From positions 1 through 16,270 of the forward strand of contig JAGAEK010000115.1 in NCBI GenBank assembly GCA_017828835.1: a stretch of 16,270 bases of DNA, read 5' to 3'. This DNA is from Oscillospiraceae bacterium. GTDB taxonomy: Bacteria > Bacillota > Clostridia > Oscillospirales > Ruminococcaceae. Of the stretch, positions 1-6,536 are shown one piece after another. The stretch's first letter is position 1; each line of letters begins with the position of its first letter. A program made the position numbers and the translations under genes. The notes under the pieces were generated by a model, which was not told the DNA's origin, did not search any database, and saw only the letters and a program-made list of their open reading frames with translations.

Positions 1-52
1 GATCAAAGTCCACGTCGTTCGTGAAAGCAGAGCCATCAAGTACGCGAAATAA
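1..52 (+). CDS. rny: Ribonuclease Y, C-terminal end (partial)
   Basis: Only the last 16 codons are in the window (frame starting at base 2, TAA at 50-52). The peptide reads IKVHVVRESRAIKYAK, which matches the characteristic C-terminal end of RNase Y (a 'IKVtViREtRAveYAK'-type ending). RNase Y is a membrane-anchored endoribonuclease that starts mRNA decay in Bacillota. The next gene is ymdB, and rny-ymdB is a known conserved pair in Bacillus and clostridia, which supports the call. The 59 bases to the ymdB start are T-rich but show no convincing hairpin, so read-through into ymdB is likely (inference). Confidence 0.85.
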   Translation, partial: IKVHVVRESRAIKYAK

Positions 53-111
53 TTTTTTTCGGGTCGTTTTACTTTTGCCGTTGTTTATTTTTACGGAACG
101 GGTGATAATTT

Positions 112-882
112 TTGAAAATAATCGCACTCGGTGATGTTGTCGGAAAAGCGGGAAGAACGTCGCTTTCCGCGGTGCTTCCCGCTTTAAAGAGCAAATATTC
201 TCCGGACCTGGTCATTGTTAACGGAGAAAATTCCTCTTCGGTAAACGGAATATCACGAAACTCCCTTGCGGATCTCTATAATTGCGGAGCGGACGTCGTT
301 ACGACCGGAAATCACGCGTTCAAACATCGCGATATATATTCCGAATTTGAAAAAGATCAGGGACTTATCCGTCCCGCGAATTTTCACCCTTCTTCAAGCG
401 GAAAAGGATATTACTTATTTGAAAGGAAAGCTAACCGCGCTCTTGTTGTGAACCTTCTCGGCGCGGCTTTTCTCGACCCTTACGAAAACCCGTTCGAAAC
501 GATGGAGAAAATACTTTCGCAAAACGATTGTAAAATCGTTATCGTCGATTTCCACGGTGAAGCTACCGCCGAAAAAATTTCGTTCGCGAGACATTTCGAC
601 GGCAGAATCTCCCTCGTCTTCGGAACTCATACCCACGTTCAGACCGCCGATGAAACTATTTTCCCCGGCGGTACCGGATATATAACCGATTTAGGTATGT
701 GCGGACCGATCGATTCAGTAATAGGAGTCAAAACCGAACTCGCCGTCAAAAAAATGATGACGAAATTACCGGTCGTGTTCGAAAACGCCGACGGACCCTG
801 CAAAATAAACGGTATCTTCGCCGTCATAGACGACAAGACCGCCAAATGCTTATCCGTCGAACGAATAGCTGTTGAAAAATAA
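112..882 (+). CDS. ymdB: YmdB-family metallophosphoesterase (cyclic nucleotide phosphodiesterase)
   Basis: This 256-residue protein belongs to the TIGR00282/YmdB calcineurin-like family, whose members are usually about 260 residues. YmdB of B. subtilis hydrolyses 2',3'-cyclic nucleotides and affects biofilm and motility decisions. The two-metal site is fully visible: D8 in GDVVGKAGR, E39-N40 in NGENS, N67-H68 in TGNH, H148 in DFHGE, and H173/H175 in GTHTH. The family signature near ITDLGMCGPIDSVIG is also present. The start is TTG at 112, which gives the canonical N-terminus MKIIALGD; a weak Shine-Dalgarno-like GGGTGAT lies just upstream. The gene follows rny, as in B. subtilis, so a shared transcript is likely. 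In this family RNase Y and YmdB are thought to be functionally linked. No anomalies are seen. Confidence 0.93.
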   Translation: MKIIALGDVVGKAGRTSLSAVLPALKSKYSPDLVIVNGENSSSVNGISRNSLADLYNCGADVVTTGNHAFKHRDIYSEFEKDQGLIRPANFHPSSSGKGYYLFERKANRALVVNLLGAAFLDPYENPFETMEKILSQNDCKIVIVDFHGEATAEKISFARHFDGRISLVFGTHTHVQTADETIFPGGTGYITDLGMCGPIDSVIGVKTELAVKKMMTKLPVVFENADGPCKINGIFAVIDDKTAKCLSVERIAVEK

Positions 883-885
883 ATC

Positions 886-915
886 TTGAATTTTATATAC
901 GCTTTGTTGTACAAT
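886..915 (+). promoter_or_regulatory. Probable sigma-A promoter for the Asp23-fakA unit
   Basis: A TTGAAT (886-891) and a TACAAT (910-915) are separated by 18 bases, downstream of the ymdB stop and 45 bases before the next start codon. This fits a housekeeping promoter (4/6 and 5/6 matches). The Asp23-fakA pair may therefore be transcribed separately from rny-ymdB. Confidence 0.55.
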
Positions 916-960
916 GACTTTGTTCTAACGCATTTTGTTTTATAAGGAGGAAAGCATAAT

Positions 961-1332
961 ATGATATCCATCGAAAAATCCGTCGGATGTATTGAAATAT
1001 CCAAAGAGTATTTCTCTCGCCTTATCGGCTTCACTGCTTTGGAATGCTTTGGAGTATCCGATATGGTTCCTTCCTCTCCCTCTCAGGAGTTTCGTGCGTT
1101 TTTCCGCAAAAACGATATCGACAGAGGAGTTAAGGTCAAATCAATAAACGGTAAACTTTATATAGATCTTCATATTGAAGTGAGCTACGGAATAAACATT
1201 TCCGCAATCGTAAAAAGTATTGTCAATAAGGTCAGATATGTTGTTGAGGAGACTACCGGTCTTCAAGTTGAAAAAGTCAACGTTTACGTTGACAGCATGA
1301 AGGTTGACACTTCTGCCGACAAGGGAGAGTAG
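961..1332 (+). CDS. Asp23/Gls24 (DUF322) family protein, YloU-like
   Basis: This 123-residue protein has the Asp23 family pattern. It opens with a short strand and turn (VGCIEISKEYFSRLIGFTALECFGVSDM, residues 8-35), continues with GVKVKSINGKLYIDLHIEVSYG, and closes with a helix and a VEKVNVYVDSMKV strand. Members are cytoplasmic or membrane-associated envelope-stress proteins of unknown biochemistry. The small YloU-type members are encoded next to the fatty acid kinase gene (yloU-yloV in B. subtilis), and the same arrangement is seen here, with fakA starting 9 bases after the stop. A strong AAGGAGG at 944-950 supports the ATG at 961. The stop is TAG, one of only two ordinary uses of TAG as a terminator in this window, which bears on the secA amber codon. 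Confidence 0.88.
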   Translation: MISIEKSVGCIEISKEYFSRLIGFTALECFGVSDMVPSSPSQEFRAFFRKNDIDRGVKVKSINGKLYIDLHIEVSYGINISAIVKSIVNKVRYVVEETTGLQVEKVNVYVDSMKVDTSADKGE

Positions 1333-1340
1333 AGATTATT

Positions 1341-2978
1341 TTGTTAACTGGAAAAATTCTTAAAGACGCGTTTATTTCCGCGTCCAATAACATACAAAAT
1401 CATAGAAAAGACGTCGATGAACTGAACGTTTTCCCCGTCCCCGACGGAGATACGGGTACAAATATGTCAATGACGATGTCTTGCGCCGCAAGAGAATTGG
1501 AAGCGCTTGATTCAGACAGTATCGCCGACGTTTCAAAGACTATCGCTTCCGCACTTCTCAGAGGCGCGAGAGGAAATTCCGGCGTCATACTTTCGCTTCT
1601 TTTCAAAGGTATCTCAAAAGGATTTGCGGGAAAGTCCGCCGCCGACGGCAGTGAGACCGCAAAAGCCTTTATGCTCGGAGTCGACGCCGCATATCAGGCG
1701 GTATCGAAACCGACCGAGGGTACGATCCTTACCGTTGCGAGAGTTTCTTCTGAAAACGCCTTGAAAAATTCCGCCACGGAATCCGATGAGGTCAAAATTT
1801 TCTGCAATATGCTCGAAGATGCGAAAGCCACGCTCAAAACGACTCCGGATCTGCTGCCCGTTCTCAAAAAAGCCGGCGTCGTCGATTCAGGCGGCGCAGG
1901 ATACGTTTTCGTTCTTGAAGGTATGCTTTCGGTAATCAAAGACGGCGAGATCATCCAAGCCGGAGGAGAAAAATCCGAGTCCGTCGTCGGTGCCGCCGCG
2001 ATAGACATTTATTCCGATTTTACATATTGTACCGAATTTATAATAAACAAACCGGAGAATTCCGATTTTGACGCCGTAGCTTTCCGTGCGTTCATTGAAT
2101 CGATCGGAGATTGCGCTGTCGTCGTGGAAGACGATGACGTAGTCAAATGCCACGTTCATACGAACGACCCCGGAGAAGCTCTTACCGAAGCGCTGAAAAA
2201 CGGCTACCTTTCAAGTATAAAGATCGAAAATATGGAAGAGCAGAACCGAAAGCTCAAAAAAGAACGTTCCGCCGCGGAAAAAGCTGCGGAACCCGGCTAC
2301 GTTGCTCCGGACCCTTCAGTTAAATACGGCTTCGTGGTCGTTACCGCCGGAGAAGGAATGAAATCGATGTTCACCGATCTCGGCGCCGATTGTATCGTCA
2401 GCGGCGGTCAGACGATGAATCCTTCGACCGACGATATCCTCAAAGCCATACATTCGATCCCCGCGACGACGGTCATAGTTCTCCCGAACAACAAAAATAT
2501 TATCATGGCGGCGGAACAAGCCGTTCGTCTTGCCGACCGCAGAGTTTTCGTCCTTCCGACAAGGACCGTACCGCAAGGTGTTTCGGCGCTCCTCGCTTTT
2601 GATCCTGAATCCGACGCCGAAACGAATATGCTGAATATGACAAAGGCTTTTGAAGCCGTTTCCACCGGAAGTATCACTTTTGCCGCCAGAGACGCCGATT
2701 TTGACGGCCATAAGATCAAAAAAGGCGAGCTCATCGCGATACAAAACGGCAAACTCGAATTTATCGGAAGAGAACTGCTGAGATCTTGCATTAAATTAGT
2801 TAAAAGTATGCTGAAAAAAGATTCTTCTCTCGTTACTCTGTATTCCGGCATCGACGTATCAAAAGCCGAAGCCGCAGAGATCGAAAAAGAACTCCGCAAA
2901 CATATTCCCGAGGAAATCGACCTCGTGTGTATGGACGGAGGTCAACCGGTCTATTATTTCATAATCTCGGTCGAATAA
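1341..2978 (+). CDS. fakA: Fatty acid kinase catalytic subunit FakA (YloV/DAK2 family)
   Basis: This 545-residue protein matches the full-length family (about 550). FakA transfers phosphate from ATP to fatty acids carried by FakB (DegV) proteins, feeding exogenous fatty acids into phospholipid synthesis. The N-terminal DhaL-like kinase domain carries NVFPVPDGDTGTNMS (residues 29-43; D35 and D37 are the Mg ligands by family analogy), RGARGNSGVI (74-83) and KPTEGTILTVAR (123-134). The GVVDSGGAGYVFVLEGM segment follows at 179-195. The middle domain has C230 and CHVHTNDPG (270-278), which fits the family zinc site. The remaining C-terminal part is a DegV-like domain. The start is TTG at 1341, with a GGGAG motif overlapping the end of the previous gene as ribosome binding site, so the two genes are translationally close. 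No FakB gene is in the window; FakB genes are normally elsewhere. Confidence 0.93.
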   Translation: MLTGKILKDAFISASNNIQNHRKDVDELNVFPVPDGDTGTNMSMTMSCAARELEALDSDSIADVSKTIASALLRGARGNSGVILSLLFKGISKGFAGKSAADGSETAKAFMLGVDAAYQAVSKPTEGTILTVARVSSENALKNSATESDEVKIFCNMLEDAKATLKTTPDLLPVLKKAGVVDSGGAGYVFVLEGMLSVIKDGEIIQAGGEKSESVVGAAAIDIYSDFTYCTEFIINKPENSDFDAVAFRAFIESIGDCAVVVEDDDVVKCHVHTNDPGEALTEALKNGYLSSIKIENMEEQNRKLKKERSAAEKAAEPGYVAPDPSVKYGFVVVTAGEGMKSMFTDLGADCIVSGGQTMNPSTDDILKAIHSIPATTVIVLPNNKNIIMAAEQAVRLADRRVFVLPTRTVPQGVSALLAFDPESDAETNMLNMTKAFEAVSTGSITFAARDADFDGHKIKKGELIAIQNGKLEFIGRELLRSCIKLVKSMLKKDSSLVTLYSGIDVSKAEAAEIEKELRKHIPEEIDLVCMDGGQPVYYFIISVE

Positions 2979-3000
2979 AAAACCTACCCGCAAAAAAATA

Positions 3001-3039
3001 CACCGGAAAAGCGTTTCTGCGCAATTCCGGTGTTTTGTT
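3001..3039. terminator. Bidirectional intrinsic terminator between fakA and the transaldolase gene
   Basis: CACCGGAA (3001-3008) pairs perfectly with TTCCGGTG (3025-3032), and an inner GCG/CGC pairing (3011-3013 with 3020-3022) extends the hairpin. A T-rich tail follows on the plus strand, and the A-run at 2992-2998 supplies a U-tract on the minus strand. It sits exactly between two convergent stop codons, so it can end both transcripts. Confidence 0.85.
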
Positions 3040-3052
3040 TTTAACTGAAAAT

Positions 3053-3709
3053 TTATTTCTTCGGAACTTTTTCCCAATCCTTCATAAATTTTGCAAGTCC
3101 GTTCGTGGTAAGCGGATGTTCAACCATCTGCATGATTACCTTGTAAGGAACAGTCGCTATATTCGCGCCGGCTTTTGCCGCCTGGATAACGTGCAGCGGG
3201 CTGCGTGTCGAAGCGACAACGATCTCGGTCTGAATATCGTGGATCGCGAAGATCTCGGCAATATCCGAAATAAGTTCTGCGCCTTCCGCACCGATATCAT
3301 CAAGTCTTCCCATAAACGGTGCAACGTAGCTTGCGCCGGCTCTCGATGCGAGCAACGCTTGCGCGGCGGAGAAAACAAGAGTACAAGCCGTTTTTACGTT
3401 CGTCGTTTTCTTGAGTATGCTCACTGCTTTGAGTCCTTCTTTGCAAAGCGGGATCTTGATTATCATATTCGGGTGGATAGCGGCAAGTTTCTTCGCCTCT
3501 TCGACCATACCGTCTGCTTCAAGAGAAATTACCTCTGCGAAAATCAAGCAATCGCTTCCGACGATCTCGGTTATCTCTTTGACGGCATCCTCAAATACTT
3601 TGCCCTCTTTTGAGATAATGGAAGGATTCGTGGTAACTCCGCTGATGACTCCCATCTCATATACTTCTTTGATTTCTTTGATATTTGCGGTATCAACAAA
3701 AATCTTCAT
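3053..3709 (-). CDS. tal: Transaldolase, TalC/FSA-like small class
   Basis: This 218-residue protein is of the short TalC/fructose-6-phosphate aldolase-like class (usually 212-220 residues, decameric in studied members). It would move a dihydroxyacetone unit between sugar phosphates in the non-oxidative pentose phosphate pathway. Visible motifs are MKIFVDTAN with D6, the GVTTNPSII strand (residues 24-32), the Schiff-base lysine K85 in IIKIPL, the TLVFSAAQALLASRAGASYVAPF-type segment, and GRLDDIGAEG. These motifs resemble Bacillus TalC more than E. coli FsaA, so transaldolase is preferred over aldolase, although sequence alone does not settle the activity. The ATG at 3709 is preceded by an AAAGGAA ribosome binding site and a strong promoter. 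The gene ends at the shared bidirectional terminator. It is on the same strand as the S1-domain gene but probably transcribed from its own promoter. Confidence 0.92.
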   Translation of the reverse strand: MKIFVDTANIKEIKEVYEMGVISGVTTNPSIISKEGKVFEDAVKEITEIVGSDCLIFAEVISLEADGMVEEAKKLAAIHPNMIIKIPLCKEGLKAVSILKKTTNVKTACTLVFSAAQALLASRAGASYVAPFMGRLDDIGAEGAELISDIAEIFAIHDIQTEIVVASTRSPLHVIQAAKAGANIATVPYKVIMQMVEHPLTTNGLAKFMKDWEKVPKK

Positions 3710-3752
3710 TCTTTAATCATTCCTTTCTTTTGGATTACTTTCATCCTTAACT

Positions 3753-3781
3753 ATAATATTATATTGATTGTTAAAAGTCAA
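3753..3781 (-). promoter_or_regulatory. Sigma-A promoter of the transaldolase gene
   Basis: On the minus strand TTGACT (3781-3776) is followed after exactly 17 bases by TATTAT (3758-3753). The predicted transcript start is about 37 bases before the ATG of the transaldolase gene. Both spacing and hexamers are close to the housekeeping consensus. Confidence 0.75.
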
Positions 3782-3819
3782 ACAAAACTTACGCCCTTTT
3801 TTGAAAAATATCCGAAATT

Positions 3820-4761
3820 TTACAGTTCTTCTTCAAAAATACTTTCTATTTTTCTTTTGCAGTTATAAGGCGAATATGTCCAGCTCGAAATATGCCCCTC
3901 TTTGAGAAAATATTCAAGCGGGGTGTTTTTATAGTCGGCATCAAAGCAATCCACTATTATCAGTTTTATCTTCATCCGTTCGGGAACGATATTTTTTATG
4001 TATACGCTTGCATACTGTCCGACTCTCGCGCCTTCGTGAGGTTCCGCAAGTCCTGCGAGGTTCGGCGTAAGCTCGACAAATATGCCGTAACTCTCAACCG
4101 AACGTATTATACCTGAAACCGTCTCTCCCACCGAAAATTTTTCCGCATTTTCGTTCCAGTTACCTAAAAGTTCTTTGTGTGAAAGCGCGATCCTTTCATC
4201 ACCGTTTGATTTCACTATGCAAAAAATCCTGTCTCCGACCGAAAATCTGTCAGACGGATGAGATATCCTCGAGACGCTTATCATATCTATCGGTATCATC
4301 GACGAGATCCCGCATCCGATATCCACAAAACACCCAAACTGCTCAAGCCGCGTGACCTGCGCCGGAATAATATCTCCGGGTGAAAGTTTTGAAACGTAAT
4401 GTTCCAAACATTCTTCCTGCGCGAGTCTTCTTGAAAGTATCGCTTCGGTCTCGCCGTTTTCATTCTTCGAAAATCCGGTTACTTTAAACGCGACCGGCTT
4501 ATTGACCCTTGATATTATCGAAATATCTCTTGCCGTACCCTGCATGATTCCGACCGCTCCTTCGTTTTTCGGTATTATCCCCTTCATACATCCCAGATCT
4601 ACTATCAAATCGTGTGATGAACTGCACATTTCAGCTCTTGCTTCAAGTATTTTCCCCTGAATACAGCTATCGCTCAACGTCTGATAGCTTTTTATCGCCG
4701 CCTTATTCTCCCGGCTGTCAATTCTCCATCCTTCCGGCTTGTAATCCGTAATTTGCACCAT
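3820..4761 (-). CDS. S1 RNA-binding domain protein (ribosomal protein S1-like, three S1 repeats)
   Basis: This 313-residue protein consists mainly of S1/OB-fold repeats. The first is divergent, at about residues 33-112 (GKILEARAEMCSSSHDLIVD, then GCMKGIIP). The second, at about 128-196, is a clear repeat with LSPGDIIPAQVTRLEQFGCFVDIG and DERIALSHKELLGNW. The third is at about 210-270, with FSVGETVSGIIRSVESYGIFVELTPNLAGL. A 43-residue tail with PLEYFLKEGH follows. It is smaller than E. coli S1 (six repeats) and resembles the short S1 proteins of clostridia, which bind mRNA or ribosomes. Its exact role is not provable here. A perfect AGGAGGT (4774-4768) precedes the ATG. A 75-residue unknown lies 72 bases upstream on the same strand, so the two may share a transcript. 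I see no obvious hairpin after the stop. Confidence 0.88.
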   Translation of the reverse strand: MVQITDYKPEGWRIDSRENKAAIKSYQTLSDSCIQGKILEARAEMCSSSHDLIVDLGCMKGIIPKNEGAVGIMQGTARDISIISRVNKPVAFKVTGFSKNENGETEAILSRRLAQEECLEHYVSKLSPGDIIPAQVTRLEQFGCFVDIGCGISSMIPIDMISVSRISHPSDRFSVGDRIFCIVKSNGDERIALSHKELLGNWNENAEKFSVGETVSGIIRSVESYGIFVELTPNLAGLAEPHEGARVGQYASVYIKNIVPERMKIKLIIVDCFDADYKNTPLEYFLKEGHISSWTYSPYNCKRKIESIFEEEL

Positions 4762-4833
4762 TTTATTACCTCCTGTTTTTTTATCGGCTTTGTAAATAAT
4801 ATATTCATCTTTGACGCCGGGTATTCTGAAAAA

Positions 4834-5061
4834 TCACTCCGTTTTTACTCTTATCGCTTTCATATCGACCATCTTCGAAAATACTCTCACCTCGTCCTCT
4901 TCGCCGCATTCCGTCCTCAAAACGATTTCGTTTGCGGCAAGTCGATCCGTACACCTCTCGTTTCTTTTGCCGACCTTGACCTTATATCCGTTTTTTCTCA
5001 TATTTTCTTCTGCAATACTCGCTTCTGCCGCATTTTCAAAAACGCCTGTCACGTATTTCAT
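4834..5061 (-). CDS. Small protein of unknown function (75 aa)
   Basis: I do not recognise this protein with confidence. The reading frame is open further upstream to 5106, but the ATG at 5061 is preferred because it is preceded by an AGGCGGGA ribosome binding site and begins a plausible folded domain. The upstream extension is only lysine-rich and overlaps that binding site. The protein starts MKYVTGVFENAAEASIAEEN and continues as helix, strand, helix, strand. This pattern is reminiscent of the small alpha/beta domain of general-stress (YflT/17M-type) proteins, but that is only an impression. It is highly charged, has C37 and C52, and has no signal peptide or membrane segment. It is divergent from the DUF951 gene and may be cotranscribed with the S1-domain gene. 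Confidence 0.65.
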   Translation of the reverse strand: MKYVTGVFENAAEASIAEENMRKNGYKVKVGKRNERCTDRLAANEIVLRTECGEEDEVRVFSKMVDMKAIRVKTE

Positions 5062-5133
5062 ATTTATCCCGCCTTTTCGTTTTATTTTCTTCTTTATTAT
5101 TTGCAAAGTTTTTTCTTTCAGCCGTTAAAAATA

Positions 5134-5163
5134 TTGCCATAACGGGTATAAATCTGTTATAAT
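5134..5163 (+). promoter_or_regulatory. Sigma-A promoter for the DUF951-prfA-tsaC-coaE unit
   Basis: TTGCCA (5134-5139) and a perfect TATAAT (5158-5163) are 18 bases apart, in the 144-base gap between divergent genes. Transcription would begin near 5170 and give a leader of about 36 bases before the ATG at 5206. The element AAATCTGTTAT occurs twice, at 5150-5160 (overlapping the -10) and at 5178-5188 (just after the start point), which could be a protein-binding repeat. Confidence 0.7.
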
Positions 5164-5205
5164 AATAAAAATAATAAAAATCTGTTATTTTAAGGCGGTA
5201 TAATA

Positions 5206-5397
5206 ATGGATATTCAAATCAACGACGTTCTGACGATGAAGAAAAAACACCCTTGCGGTTCGAATCAGTTCACCGTTCTTCGTTCCGGTATGGATTTTCG
5301 GCTGCACTGCAACGGATGCGGACATGAGTTTTTAGCGCCGCGCTCAAAAATCGAAAAATCCGTCAAATCGGTTACCCGACCGACGATTTCAAAATAA
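5206..5397 (+). CDS. DUF951 family protein (YyzM-like)
   Basis: This 63-residue protein fits the DUF951 family, which is widespread in Bacillota and of unknown function. It has the family pattern MKKKHPCGSNQF, an 'RxGxDfrlhCngCGHeF' core and a basic tail. Cysteines C17, C35 and C38, with H40 nearby, look like a zinc-ribbon-type site (inference). The ATG at 5206 follows an AAGGCGG at 5192-5198. It is the first gene of a plus-strand unit and is 29 bases upstream of prfA, so the two are probably cotranscribed. There is no membrane or secretion signal, and it is likely cytoplasmic. Confidence 0.88.
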   Translation: MDIQINDVLTMKKKHPCGSNQFTVLRSGMDFRLHCNGCGHEFLAPRSKIEKSVKSVTRPTISK

Positions 5398-5426
5398 TTT
5401 TATTTCTTTAAGGAGTTTTATTTTAT

Positions 5427-6503
5427 ATGTTTGAAAAGCTTAATGAGGTCGAAAAAAGATTTGAACTGTTATCCGAAAAACTTTCCGACCCGAACGTCGT
5501 AAACGATCCGAAAGAATATAAAAATATCGCCAAAGAATATAAAAGCCTTGACGGTATCGTTTCAAAATACAAACAATATAAATCCGCTCTTGCGGAATAC
5601 GACGAAGCAAAAGAACTTCTTGACGCAGGCGGACTCGATCCCGAGTTGAAAGCGATCGCCGTTGAACAGCTCGAAGAAAGCAAAAAAAACTGTGATATAT
5701 TCGCGGAAGAACTGAAAATATTGCTTTTACCGAAAGATCCGAATGACGATAAAAACGTCGTCGTCGAAATACGCGGCGCCGCCGGAGGAGAAGAAGCCGC
5801 TCTGTTTGCCGGTTCCCTTTACCGTATGTATTCTATGTATGCGGAAGCAAAGGGCTGGAAATCGGAAATACTCAACGAAAACGCCACCGAACTCGGCGGA
5901 TTTAAAGAAGTTTCTTTTCTGATAGAAGGCGAAGGAGCATATTCAAAGCTCAAATACGAATCCGGAGTACACCGCGTTCAGCGTGTTCCGGATACCGAGG
6001 CCGCCGGAAGGATACACACCTCTACCGTTACCGTCGCCGTATTGCCGGAAGTCGAGGAAGTTGAATTTGAAATAAATCCCGCTGACCTTCAAATAGACAC
6101 CTACCGTTCGGGCGGTGCCGGAGGTCAGCACGTAAATAAAACCGAATCCGCCATACGTATAACCCACCTTCCGACGGGTACCGTAGTTGAATGTCAGGAC
6201 GAGCGCAGCCAATATAAAAACAAGGAACGCGCAATGAAAATACTCCGCTCCAGACTTTATGAACGCGCGCAGGCGGAACAAAACGAAAAAATCGCAAGCG
6301 AAAGAAAGCTTCAGGTAGGTGCCGGAGACCGTTCCGAACGTATACGCACTTATAACTTTCCTCAAAGCCGCGTTACTGACCACCGTATCGGACTGACGCT
6401 TTATAAGATAGATGCTATAATGAACGGAGACCTTGATGAAATAGTAGACGCTCTCCGCGCTTTTGACGTTGCCGAAAAGCTTAAAGGAGAATCCGACGAC
6501 TGA
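5427..6503 (+). CDS. prfA: Peptide chain release factor 1 (RF1)
   Basis: This 358-residue protein is full length for RF1, the factor that reads UAA and UAG in the ribosomal A site and triggers peptidyl-tRNA hydrolysis. The catalytic GGQ is at residues 232-234 within SGGAGGQHVNKTESAIR. The stop-codon recognition loop has a PxT tripeptide, here PDT (188-190), in VQRVPDTEAAGRIHTST. The RF1-type GTVVECQDERSQ follows the GGQ, which separates it from RF2. An AAGGAG at 5410-5415 supports the ATG. In many Bacillota prfA is next to prmC, the methylase of the GGQ glutamine, but prmC is not in this neighbourhood; tsaC follows after 33 bases instead. The RF1 looks intact, which argues that UAG is a working stop codon in this genome. 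Confidence 0.96.
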   Translation: MFEKLNEVEKRFELLSEKLSDPNVVNDPKEYKNIAKEYKSLDGIVSKYKQYKSALAEYDEAKELLDAGGLDPELKAIAVEQLEESKKNCDIFAEELKILLLPKDPNDDKNVVVEIRGAAGGEEAALFAGSLYRMYSMYAEAKGWKSEILNENATELGGFKEVSFLIEGEGAYSKLKYESGVHRVQRVPDTEAAGRIHTSTVTVAVLPEVEEVEFEINPADLQIDTYRSGGAGGQHVNKTESAIRITHLPTGTVVECQDERSQYKNKERAMKILRSRLYERAQAEQNEKIASERKLQVGAGDRSERIRTYNFPQSRVTDHRIGLTLYKIDAIMNGDLDEIVDALRAFDVAEKLKGESDD

Positions 6504-6536
6504 TCCGAGCTTCAATTCCGTAAGGAGATAATTTTT

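Noticed and set aside
53..111. T-runs after rny as a terminator
   Set aside because: No GC-rich inverted repeat precedes the T-run, so read-through into ymdB is more likely.
2927..3613. Long plus-strand open frame (228 codons) over the transaldolase gene
   Set aside because: It is antisense to a clear transaldolase, starts inside fakA, crosses the terminator, and has no family features.
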